Assembly (NCBI GenBank): GCA_036741235.1
Contig: DAINSQ010000239.1
Location: forward strand, 1-5,598
Length of the DNA stretch: 5,598 nucleotides
Direction of reading: 5' to 3'
From: JABWBR01 sp036741235
Lineage (GTDB): Bacteria; Bacteroidota; Bacteroidia; Chitinophagales; Saprospiraceae
Of the stretch, positions 1 through 5,598 are shown one piece after another. Numbering within the stretch: the stretch's first letter is position 1; each line of letters opens with the position of its first letter. The notes beneath the pieces are model-generated. The model was not told where the DNA came from. It searched no databases and saw only the letters and a program-made list of their open reading frames with translations. A program made the translations under genes and the position numbers.

Positions 1-242
1 GCCTTGAGTTTAACTTCATTGCTTCCGCGTTAATTGATACCTGCTAAATAGTTACGAATTTTGAATGTTTAGTGTTGAATTTTTTGGGGGGAGGGTTATT
101 CATTTTGGATTGGGTGGTTTTCACTATTGAGGACAATTTTTTCCAGGAGCGCCTTGTACAATGAAATAGATTGAATAGCGAATTCTAAAGATTTCTCTTG
201 AATGAGGTTCTTTAGCATTTTCATTTGATTTTGGTTTTAGTA

Positions 243-374
243 ATGTTAAGAACGAATAATCATAGTCACTTAAAAAATGAAGAATGTATTCATTCAACAT
301 TAATTAAAGCTTTCCAAAAAGTTAGTATTGCACTTATTGGACAGTATATTGCCAAAGGTAAGTATGTAATATAG
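243..374 (+). CDS. Doubtful small ORF, 43 codons, unknown
   Basis: An ATG-initiated frame of 43 codons ends in TAG at 372-374; the same frame is open without an ATG from 216. The predicted peptide starts MLRTNNHSHLKNEE and ends IGQYIAKGKYVI. It is mildly basic, has one cysteine, and shows no signal peptide, membrane helix or motif I recognise. No ribosome binding site is evident. Its stop codon lies inside the -7 box of the next gene's probable promoter, which argues that this DNA is regulatory rather than coding. In AT-rich DNA an open run this long is uncommon but can occur by chance. It could be a short gene, a decayed remnant or noise; noise is most likely. Confidence 0.13.
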   Translation: MLRTNNHSHLKNEECIHSTLIKAFQKVSIALIGQYIAKGKYVI

Positions 375-379
375 ATTTG
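349..379 (+). promoter_or_regulatory. Bacteroidota-type promoter of the PfpI-like/bestrophin pair
   Basis: TAGATTTG at 372-379 matches the Bacteroidota -7 consensus TAnnTTTG exactly. A TTG at 349-351 lies 20 nt upstream, a spacing that fits the -33 element of this promoter class. Transcription would begin near 384-387 and give a leader of only about 12-15 nt, made almost entirely of A (a run of A, then TCG, then another A run up to the ATG). Such A-rich leaders without a Shine-Dalgarno sequence are typical of this phylum. Confidence 0.5.
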
Positions 380-398
380 CAAAAAAAATCGAAAAAAA

Positions 399-1163
399 AT
401 GAGTGCAGTAAAAGAGACGCAACATTATGTACATGCTCATGGCATGCCATCCAAAGGAAAAATACTCATGGTGGCCAGCAGTCCGTCAACATCGCAGCAG
501 ACGGGCTGGCCTATTGGTTTTTGGGCAGCCGAGCTTACGCACCCTTTGCGGGTATTTCAAGAGGCGGGTTACGAAGTCGAGCTTGTTTCGACCGAAGGCG
601 GCAAGTTGATGATGGACGGCTACTCCAACCCCACGGATGCCAGCGGTTATTCGGCTCACGACGTCATTTCGCTGGGATATATGCAGCAGGCATGGTTTAA
701 TGAGATGCTCGACAACACCCGCAAACTCACCGATGTCAACCCCGATAATTACGAAGCTATTTTTCTGGTTGGCGGTCAGGGGCCGATGTACACTTTCCGC
801 GGCAATCACGATTTGGAAAAATTGTTTGTAGCCTTTTATGAAAGCGGCAAACCCAGCGCGGCGGTGTGTCATTCCACCACTTTGCTGCTCGAGGCTAAAA
901 AATCCAATGGCGAGTTGCTGGTCAGCGGCAAGACCTGGACCGGCTTTGCCGACGCCGAGGAAGAATACGCTGATCAGGCCGTGGGTATGAAAATCCAGCC
1001 TTACCGTATCGAAACCGAGGCCCGCAAAATTGCCGGTACGAACTTCAAGGTGGCTGCGCCTTTTTCTTCCTATGCTATCGCCGATGGCAATCTTGTGACC
1101 GGGCAACAACAAAACTCGGGCGCCGCAGCCGCTGAAATGGTTGTAGAACTCCTTGGAAAATAA
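399..1163 (+). CDS. DJ-1/PfpI superfamily protein (Hsp31-like, type 1 glutamine amidotransferase fold)
   Basis: This is a 254-residue cytoplasmic protein of the DJ-1/PfpI superfamily, whose members act as glyoxalase III or deglycase enzymes, chaperones or stress proteins. The fold starts with a beta strand at KILMVASS (21-28). An acidic residue, Glu45 in the FWAAELTHP segment, sits where the family keeps the glutamate next to the nucleophile. LVGGQGPMY (123-131) is the glycine-rich turn, and AAVCHSTT (154-161) is the nucleophile elbow with Cys157 followed by His158. The length and the HP(L)RVF segment after Glu45 resemble the Hsp31-like branch more than short PfpI proteases. No signal peptide is present. 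The ATG at 399 follows an A-rich leader and a good promoter. The bestrophin gene follows 21 bp downstream and is probably cotranscribed. The family call is firm; the actual substrate or reaction cannot be read from sequence. Confidence 0.9.
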   Translation: MSAVKETQHYVHAHGMPSKGKILMVASSPSTSQQTGWPIGFWAAELTHPLRVFQEAGYEVELVSTEGGKLMMDGYSNPTDASGYSAHDVISLGYMQQAWFNEMLDNTRKLTDVNPDNYEAIFLVGGQGPMYTFRGNHDLEKLFVAFYESGKPSAAVCHSTTLLLEAKKSNGELLVSGKTWTGFADAEEEYADQAVGMKIQPYRIETEARKIAGTNFKVAAPFSSYAIADGNLVTGQQQNSGAAAAEMVVELLGK

Positions 1164-1184
1164 CCAACCTGTCACTTTATTAAG

Positions 1185-2132
1185 ATGATAATAAAACGCA
1201 ATTTCCACCCCTTGCGGGTATGGGCTTACATCAAAAACCAGGTACTGTTTGCCCTGTTTTGGGCGGTAGCAGTGTGGTTGATATTTTATTTCACCAAGCG
1301 GCCTGAATTGGCATTCAACTTCACGCCCATTGGCGTATTGGGCTCTGCGCTGGCGATATTTGTCGCCTTCCGCAACAACTCGGCGTACGCCCGTTGGTGG
1401 GAAGCCCGTACCTTATGGGGTGGAATTGTCAATTCGAGCCGGGTGTTGGCCAGGCTGGTCATCACCTTTGCCGACAGTCATGCTCACCAGCCCAATTACG
1501 ACAAAGCCCGCAGCGAGGCTTTCAAGAAAAGTCTGATATACAAGCAAATTGCCTGGGTACATGCATTCAGGATGCAACTGCGCGGACAAAACAACTGGCA
1601 GGAATTGCAGGCGCTGTTGTCGCCGGAGGAGTACGCTGAATTAATGACCAAAGACCACAAAGTTAACCACCTGCACCTGCTGATGGGGCGCCGGTTGTAC
1701 GAGGCCATGGCCAACGGCACGCTCGGCGGATTTGACAGCTTCCAGGTGGAGGGGCAATTGCTGGCATTGGCCAACTACCAGGGCGGCGCCGAACGCATCA
1801 AAAACACGCCGTTGCCGAGGCAATACGACTTTTTTACCCGCATTTTTGTTGCGCTGTTCGCCGCCTTACTGCCCTTTGGGTTGTTGGGCTTTTTTCTGAG
1901 CGAAAACCTCCAGCCCTTTTCGTGGCTTGTCATTCCCATGTCGGTACTAATTGCCGGCGTATTTATCATCATGGAGCGCACCGGCGCCGCCAATGAAGAC
2001 CCCTTTGAAAACCAAGTAACCGACGTAGCGCTCAGCGCCATTTGCAATACCATTGAACGCAACCTGCGGGAGATGCTGGGAGAAACGGATTTGCCGCCCA
2101 AACTGGAACCAGTGGATGGGTATCTTTTTTAA
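1185..2132 (+). CDS. Bestrophin family ion channel (YneE/UPF0187-like)
   Basis: This 315-residue inner-membrane protein has the layout of bacterial bestrophins, which form pentameric ion channels; the Klebsiella homologue conducts cations, while animal bestrophins conduct chloride. Hydrophobic helices are visible at about 18-37, 46-62, 217-237 and 245-263, with a long soluble middle part. Family hallmarks are FRNNSAYARWWEAR (62-75) after the second helix, the IKNTPLPRQYDFF segment (205-217) before the third, and ERTGAANEDPFEN (264-276) followed by a TDVALSAICNTIERNL helix (279-294). The length is normal for the family and both ends look complete. The ATG at 1185 lies 21 bp after the PfpI-like gene, with no promoter between, so the two are probably one transcript. 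Ion selectivity cannot be told from this sequence. Confidence 0.93.
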   Translation: MIIKRNFHPLRVWAYIKNQVLFALFWAVAVWLIFYFTKRPELAFNFTPIGVLGSALAIFVAFRNNSAYARWWEARTLWGGIVNSSRVLARLVITFADSHAHQPNYDKARSEAFKKSLIYKQIAWVHAFRMQLRGQNNWQELQALLSPEEYAELMTKDHKVNHLHLLMGRRLYEAMANGTLGGFDSFQVEGQLLALANYQGGAERIKNTPLPRQYDFFTRIFVALFAALLPFGLLGFFLSENLQPFSWLVIPMSVLIAGVFIIMERTGAANEDPFENQVTDVALSAICNTIERNLREMLGETDLPPKLEPVDGYLF

Positions 2133-2136
2133 AAAA

Positions 2137-2177
2137 TTAATATCGGATATATAGTTTATTAATTTAACCGATATTAA
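2137..2177. repeat. Perfect 10-bp inverted repeat, candidate operator
   Basis: TTAATATCGG at 2137-2146 and CCGATATTAA at 2168-2177 are exact reverse complements, separated by 21 bp. The arm centres are 31 bp apart, close to three helical turns, so a protein could contact both arms on one face of the DNA. Each arm also sits inside a smaller palindrome: ATATC-g-GATAT at 2140-2150, and TTTAA-N6-TTAAA at 2163-2178. The right arm covers the place where the -33 element of the Fic promoter would be. This supports an operator for the downstream genes; a transcription terminator hairpin is the alternative. Confidence 0.5.
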
Positions 2178-2188
2178 AAGTATTTTTT
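2137..2188 (+). terminator. Possible weak terminator after the bestrophin gene
   Basis: The same inverted repeat could form a 10-bp stem with a 21-nt loop in the bestrophin transcript, and it is followed by a TTTTTT run at 2183-2188. The stem has only three G-C pairs, the loop is long, and five bases (AAGTA) separate the stem from the T run, so it is a poor match to a standard intrinsic terminator. It is listed as an alternative reading of the repeat. Confidence 0.22.
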
Positions 2189-2189
2189 C

Positions 2190-2197
2190 TATCTTTG
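2190..2197 (+). promoter_or_regulatory. -7 promoter box of the Fic/oxidoreductase unit, probably leaderless
   Basis: TATCTTTG is an exact match to TAnnTTTG. Only four bases (TTAA) separate it from the ATG at 2202, so transcription should begin at or within a base or two of the start codon and yield a leaderless mRNA. No clear TTG is found at the expected -33 position; that position is occupied by the right arm of the inverted repeat. A weak -33 would suit a promoter that is repressed or needs an activator. Confidence 0.5.
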
Positions 2198-2201
2198 TTA
2201 A

Positions 2202-3173
2202 ATGGATTGGCAACATTACCCCTATCATTTTCAAGGATTGGAAAGACATTTTAGCCGGATCAACGAAAAAAAGGCAAAACTTGACGCCCTTCGGCCATTG
2301 CCCGACGCAGCGGTACGGCAGATTCGGAATAACCTGGCCATGGAATGGACCTATCACTCCAACGGCATAGAAGGGAATACCCTGACGCTACAGGAAACCA
2401 GAGTTGTCATTGAAGATGGTCTGACAATTGGGGGAAAGTCCTTGCGCGAACATTTCGAGGCTGTTAACCACCGGGAAGCGATTGATTGGGTTGAACAGCT
2501 TGCTCATTCAACACAATTTTTACAGGCATCGAATATCTTGCAAGTACACGCTTTGCTACTACAAAAAATCGAAAAAGAATTTACAGGCAGATACCGCAAC
2601 GCAGGCGTGCGAATAGCAGGGGGCAATTTTATACCACCTGATGCGCTAAAGGTTGATGCTTTGATGGATGAGCTGATCAATTGGGTGAATGAGTCTGACG
2701 ACAAACAATCGGTAGTCGTTAAAGCCGCTATTTTTCACCATCGCTTGGTGTGGATACACCCATTTTTTGACGGCAACGGCAGAACTGCTCGCCTGGTTTT
2801 CAATTTACTGCTGATGAGAGCGGGCTTCCCGCCTGCGATCATACTCAAAAACGACCGCAAGAAGTATTACGATGCGCTTAACAAGGCTAATCAAGGCGAT
2901 TACGGCAAACTGCTACTGCTGGTGTTACAATCGCTGGAGCGTTCGCTTGATATTTACTTAAGCAATCTATCAAATACTTACGACGATTATCAGCCCATTT
3001 CGGCGATAGTGAACGAGCCCGGATTCCCCTATGGGCAGGAGTATCTCAGCCTGCTGGCACGGCGCGGCGAAATTGACGCCTTTAAAGAGGGGCGAAACTG
3101 GGTGACCTCCAGAAATGCCGTGAATCAATACATGGATTCAAGGATTCGAAAAAGAAAAACAGCAAAAACATGA
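2202..3173 (+). CDS. Fic family protein adenylyltransferase, class II, with C-terminal DNA-binding-like segment
   Basis: This 323-residue protein belongs to the Fic (filamentation induced by cAMP) family, which mostly transfers AMP from ATP onto hydroxyl groups of target proteins. The catalytic motif is complete: HPFFDGNGRTAR at 186-197, with catalytic His186, metal-binding Asp190 and phosphate-binding Arg194 and Arg197. An N-terminal inhibitory helix is also present: SNGIEG (53-58) fits [S/T]xxxE[G/N], with Glu57 as the likely self-inhibiting residue. This makes it a class II Fic that needs no separate antitoxin. The Fic N-terminal domain spans about 1-100, and the flap is near GNFIPPDA (141-148). 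The C-terminal YLSLLARRGEIDAFKEGRNWV (about 281-301) resembles excisionase/winged-helix DNA-binding modules. The ATG at 2202 is chosen because the N-terminal residues look family-like and the promoter lies just upstream. The gene overlaps the next by ATGA. The target protein is unknown. Confidence 0.93.
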   Translation: MDWQHYPYHFQGLERHFSRINEKKAKLDALRPLPDAAVRQIRNNLAMEWTYHSNGIEGNTLTLQETRVVIEDGLTIGGKSLREHFEAVNHREAIDWVEQLAHSTQFLQASNILQVHALLLQKIEKEFTGRYRNAGVRIAGGNFIPPDALKVDALMDELINWVNESDDKQSVVVKAAIFHHRLVWIHPFFDGNGRTARLVFNLLLMRAGFPPAIILKNDRKKYYDALNKANQGDYGKLLLLVLQSLERSLDIYLSNLSNTYDDYQPISAIVNEPGFPYGQEYLSLLARRGEIDAFKEGRNWVTSRNAVNQYMDSRIRKRKTAKT

Positions 3174-3787
3174 AAATAGCGATTATCGGCGCCGGCAATG
3201 TAGGCGGCGCTTTGGCAACCCACTGGGCGGAAAAAGGACATAAGATTTACCTGGGCGTTCGCAATACCGCCGATTTCAAGGGCAAGGAACTGCTCAACAA
3301 CCCCAATACTTCGGCGCACCCCATAGCGGAAGCCGTGCAAATGGCCGAGGTCGTTTTGCTGGCTACGCCGGCCCCGGCAGCGGTTGACATTGCCCGGTCG
3401 CTGGGCGATACTACCGGCAAGATCATTATTGACGCCATGAATATCGTGATGGGCCGCGGCCCGCAAGGTTATGCCAATACCGCCGACGCCATCCTCGATC
3501 ACACTGCTACGCGCGATGTGGTGAAGTGCTTCAACACGACGGGCTACAACAACATGAAAAACCCCGTTTATGGCGACACGGCTATCGACATGTTTGTAGC
3601 CGGCGATAGCGCCCGTGGCAAGGCCGCCGCCATCCAACTGGCCAAAGATGCCGGTTTCGCGGAGTGTTACGACATCGGCGGCAACGACCGCTTTAACCTG
3701 ATAGAGCAATTTGCCTGGTTTTGGATCAACCTGGCGATGTTTCAGGGGCAAGGCCGGGAGATTGGGTTTAAGTTGTTGAAGCGATAG
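3170..3787 (+). CDS. NADP-dependent oxidoreductase of the F420-dependent NADP reductase family
   Basis: This 205-residue cytoplasmic protein is a single Rossmann-fold NAD(P)-binding domain. GAGNVGG (7-13) is the dinucleotide loop right after the first strand MKIAIIG. Arg31 after the second strand (YLGVRN) is placed to hold the 2'-phosphate of NADP. VVLLATPAPA (61-70) is the usual strand-loop of the family, and KCFNTTGYNNM (119-129) matches the conserved KxFN region of F420-dependent NADP oxidoreductase-like proteins. The length is typical. Bacteroidota are not generally known to make F420, so the true electron partner is probably different; many such genes are annotated only as NAD(P)-binding proteins. 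The ATG at 3170 lies within the stop of the Fic gene (ATGA), which implies cotranscription and translational coupling. The gene ends 27 bp before the end of the convergent gene. Confidence 0.85.
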   Translation: MKIAIIGAGNVGGALATHWAEKGHKIYLGVRNTADFKGKELLNNPNTSAHPIAEAVQMAEVVLLATPAPAAVDIARSLGDTTGKIIIDAMNIVMGRGPQGYANTADAILDHTATRDVVKCFNTTGYNNMKNPVYGDTAIDMFVAGDSARGKAAAIQLAKDAGFAECYDIGGNDRFNLIEQFAWFWINLAMFQGQGREIGFKLLKR

Positions 3788-3814
3788 AATAGGGGGGAAG
3801 ACTATAGCAATAAA

Positions 3815-4648
3815 TCATCCCATAATTGCGAGCATACCAAATATTCCGCCTCCCAGTTCTTGCCGGCCCGATATTTGAACGCGAGCCTCTGCTTCTTTTC
3901 TTGAAATACCTTTGGTAAAAAGTCGCCAGGCTATCTCACCGTCGATGACTACGTCGCAGACGGGAGTTGCGGGGCAGTCAGCGGATAACGCCCAATGATC
4001 CGCTTCCCGAAGCAGGTACCAATCGCCGCCGGCTTCGCCGGTGATGTGGAAGCAAATGCAGGCGCCGTCGGGGGCCGGCGTATCGCGGTAATGGTGGGGG
4101 AGCGCCCGCATCGAAGTTTCGAGGTAGGGGTGGTACAATTCCCTCGTGTAGAGGGGCGCCTCCTGGCCTGTGGCCAATCTGATTTGTTGCTGGTGGTGCC
4201 ACTTTTCGGTGTACTCCCGGGCGATGTGAAACCAGTTGAGCGACTCCTGTTCGCCGGCCCAGGCTACCGAAAAAACGGCTTTTGCATTGGGATCAAGCGA
4301 TTCGAGATATGCAGTGTATTGCTTGCCGGTAATTTCCAGTAGTTCGATCAATACCCGCGGACTTAAGCGCCTCATGGCTTTTACCCAGTCGGCGTTGAGG
4401 CCGTCGAGGAAATCAACGAGATCCTGGTAGGAATTTATTTCGCCCGGTTGCTCGCCGAAATAGCCGTCGCGAAGCATCGACAGGGTGCGCAGGTTGCCGT
4501 CGAGCAGGTGGGCGGCAATGTCTTTGATGGTCCACTGGCCCGCAAGAGTGGGGTGCTGCCAGTCGTCGTTGCTGAGCGAATGGAGTAATTCGATCAGCAG
4601 GTTATCCAGCGTGGGGAAAAGGTGGATGGTAGGGATGAATGTGCGCAC
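3815..4648 (-). CDS. DinB-superfamily/maleylpyruvate isomerase-like putative thiol-dependent enzyme
   Basis: This 277-residue protein resembles mycothiol-dependent maleylpyruvate isomerases and the wider DinB/YfiT four-helix-bundle superfamily, which uses a metal to activate small thiols. The three probable metal ligands are visible: His47 in WTIKDIAAHLLDG (39-51), then Glu148 and His152 in the EKWHHQQQ segment (148-155), matching the E-x3-H pattern. Residues from about 195 to 262 form a separate alpha/beta part with ADHWALS and a DGEIAWRLF segment, like the C-terminal domain of the isomerase family. The start is GTG at 4648: an in-frame stop lies just upstream and the next in-frame Met is residue 58, past conserved sequence. 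It lies 6 bp after the CNNM-type gene and is likely cotranscribed with it. The thiol and substrate are unknown. Confidence 0.75.
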   Translation of the reverse strand: MRTFIPTIHLFPTLDNLLIELLHSLSNDDWQHPTLAGQWTIKDIAAHLLDGNLRTLSMLRDGYFGEQPGEINSYQDLVDFLDGLNADWVKAMRRLSPRVLIELLEITGKQYTAYLESLDPNAKAVFSVAWAGEQESLNWFHIAREYTEKWHHQQQIRLATGQEAPLYTRELYHPYLETSMRALPHHYRDTPAPDGACICFHITGEAGGDWYLLREADHWALSADCPATPVCDVVIDGEIAWRLFTKGISRKEAEARVQISGRQELGGGIFGMLAIMG

Positions 4649-4654
4649 GACTGT

Positions 4655-5598
4655 TTAAGTTTTGGTTACCAAGATTTTATCGATGCGTTGGCCATCTTTG
4701 TCTACTACTTCCAGTTCCAGCCGGTCAAACGTGATTTTTTCGCCTACTTGAGGAAGTGCCTGGGATCTGGAGAGCATAAGACCCGCCACCGTCAGGAATT
4801 TGCCTTCCTGCTGCTTGTCCATTTGGAGGTTGAAATACCTCAGGAATTCTGATATAGGATATTGACCATCTACCAACCAGGAGTTCTCATCGCGCTGCGT
4901 GATTTGGTATTCCATCTCGTGTTCTTCGCTAACGTCGCCAACCAGGGCGTCTACCACATCATCCATAGTGACCATGCCTTTCGTAGCGCCGAATTCGTCG
5001 ATGATGATCGCGTAGTGCAGTCGTTCAGCTTTGAACAATTCGAGCAGGCGGTAAGCCGGCATGGATTCGTTGACGAATAATGGGTGCTTGAGGTAGGTTT
5101 TTAGCGCAAATGTTGATTCGGAAGTAGCAGAAAACAGATCTTTGAGCAATACGATGCCCACCACCAGGTCGATATCGTTGTCTTCGCAAACGGGATAGGC
5201 CGAGTGTTTTTCCTCTCCCACTTTTTTGCGAACCGTGGTAAGGTCGTCATTTTCGTCAAAATATATGAGGTCGTTGCAGTGGGTCATCAGGGAGTTGACC
5301 TTGCGGTCGCCCAGTTCAAAAACGCGTTCTACGATATTCTGCTCAATGTCCTGGATTTCGCCGCCGTCGGCGCTTTCCTTGATGATTGATTTGATTTCTT
5401 CTTCTGAAATTTTGCTGTCAATATTGCTTTTGATCCCTAAAACTCTCAAAATAATGTCATTCGTAGTGGTGAGCAGCCATACAAACGGCGAAGTGACGGT
5501 AGACAGCCAGGTCATAGGGCGGGCCAATGCCATGGCGATGGGCTCCGGAAATGTTAGTCCCAGCCGTTTGGGCAGTAATTCACCCAGCAAGATGGACA
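4655..5598 (-). CDS. CNNM/CorC-HlyC family transporter with paired CBS domains, N-terminus outside the window
   Basis: This is the C-terminal part of a hemolysin-family inner-membrane protein, related to CorC and CNNM proteins linked to magnesium or cobalt efflux. The frame stays open to the edge at 5598, so about 120 N-terminal residues, including the first membrane helices, are missing. Visible from the edge are ILLGELLPKRLGLTFPE, the conserved ExxPK end of the CNNM domain, and a hydrophobic helix near PFVWLLTTTNDIILRVLG. An acidic linker ISEEEIKSIIKES follows, then two CBS domains, the second containing HYAIIIDEFGATKGMVTMDD. A CorC_HlyC domain closes the protein (WLVDGQYPISEF to the C-terminus). 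The TTG at 5588-5590 is an internal leucine, not the start. The motility protein GldE is a relative, but the PKRLGLTFPE stretch fits general hemolysin-type members better. The thiol-enzyme gene follows after 6 bp. Confidence 0.92.
   Translation of the reverse strand, partial: SILLGELLPKRLGLTFPEPIAMALARPMTWLSTVTSPFVWLLTTTNDIILRVLGIKSNIDSKISEEEIKSIIKESADGGEIQDIEQNIVERVFELGDRKVNSLMTHCNDLIYFDENDDLTTVRKKVGEEKHSAYPVCEDNDIDLVVGIVLLKDLFSATSESTFALKTYLKHPLFVNESMPAYRLLELFKAERLHYAIIIDEFGATKGMVTMDDVVDALVGDVSEEHEMEYQITQRDENSWLVDGQYPISEFLRYFNLQMDKQQEGKFLTVAGLMLSRSQALPQVGEKITFDRLELEVVDKDGQRIDKILVTKT

Larger units (their letters stand above)
1..398. other. AT-rich non-coding stretch upstream of the PfpI-like gene
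   Basis: No convincing protein gene is visible here. All forward frames from the left edge close within about 50 bases, and the reverse frames are also interrupted. The stretch is much richer in A and T than the genes to its right, as is usual for non-coding DNA. A minus-strand ATG at 17-19 could begin a leftward gene, but only six codons remain in the window, so it cannot be judged. The right end carries the probable promoter of the next gene, and a 43-codon ORF lies at 243-374. I see no tRNA-like cloverleaf, terminal inverted repeats or repeat array. Confidence 0.6.

Noticed and set aside
282..295. Small inverted repeat GAATG-TATT-CATTC in the upstream AT-rich stretch
   Set aside because: A 5-bp stem in AT-rich DNA is expected by chance, and it has no position relative to the promoter that suggests a role.
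486..1208. Long open frame of 240 codons on the minus strand opposite the PfpI-like gene
   Set aside because: It is antisense to a clearly recognised gene, has no family-like motifs, and is explained by codon bias of the sense gene leaving the opposite frame free of stops.
1947..2357. Minus-strand open frame crossing the bestrophin-Fic gap
   Set aside because: It overlaps the ends of two solid genes and the promoter/inverted-repeat region, and its translation is not family-like.
3125..3751. Open frame of 208 codons on the minus strand opposite the NADP-dependent oxidoreductase
   Set aside because: The sense frame shows the dinucleotide-binding loop and other family motifs; the antisense translation shows no recognisable domain.
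2202..3787. Fic plus neighbour as a classical Fic toxin-antitoxin pair
   Set aside because: The inhibitory SNGIEG motif lies within the Fic protein itself (class II), and the neighbour is a Rossmann-fold oxidoreductase, not a small antitoxin with its own inhibitory helix.
3788..3835. Possible bidirectional terminator between the convergent genes
   Set aside because: Only a 5-bp GCAAT/ATTGC pair (3807-3811 and 3825-3829) was found, with a 13-base loop and no T run, partly inside the leftward gene. It is too weak to call.
5588..5590. TTG as the start codon of the CNNM-type gene
   Set aside because: The frame stays open to the window edge, and the visible sequence begins in the middle of the conserved membrane domain, so this codon is an internal leucine.

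Overview
The window reads as a chromosomal segment of a member of the Bacteroidota. The evidence is two matches to the Bacteroidota-type -7 promoter box (TAnnTTTG) placed just before genes, A-rich or absent leaders instead of Shine-Dalgarno sequences, and the general look of the protein families. The coding parts have a balanced base composition, while the non-coding stretches are clearly AT-rich. A free-living genus with mid-range GC (for example in the Saprospiria, Chitinophagia or Cytophagia) would fit, but I cannot place it more precisely.

Layout. Positions 1-398 form an AT-rich stretch without a convincing gene; it ends in a promoter and may hold a 43-codon ORF. Two rightward genes follow, 21 bp apart: a DJ-1/PfpI-superfamily (Hsp31-like) protein (399-1163) and a bestrophin-family membrane channel (1185-2132). 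A 69-bp AT-rich gap (2133-2201) then carries a perfect 10-bp inverted repeat and a -7 promoter box only 4 nt before the next ATG. This starts a second rightward unit: a class II Fic adenylyltransferase with a C-terminal DNA-binding-like segment (2202-3173), and an NAD(P)-binding oxidoreductase of the F420-dependent NADP reductase family (3170-3787). These two overlap by ATGA.

The right part is transcribed leftward and converges on the second unit. A CNNM/CorC-HlyC transporter with two CBS domains (4655-5598) runs off the right edge, so its N-terminus is missing. It is followed after 6 bp by a DinB/maleylpyruvate-isomerase-like putative thiol-dependent enzyme (3815-4648). 

The genes look like ordinary accessory and housekeeping functions: stress or glyoxal handling, ion transport, protein AMPylation and thiol chemistry. 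I do not see a mobile element, CRISPR array, RNA gene or obvious defence island. The most notable spot is the Fic promoter region, where the inverted repeat, the -7 box and the start codon are packed together in a way that suggests a regulated, leaderless transcript. The Fic protein itself may be the regulator, but that is inference.
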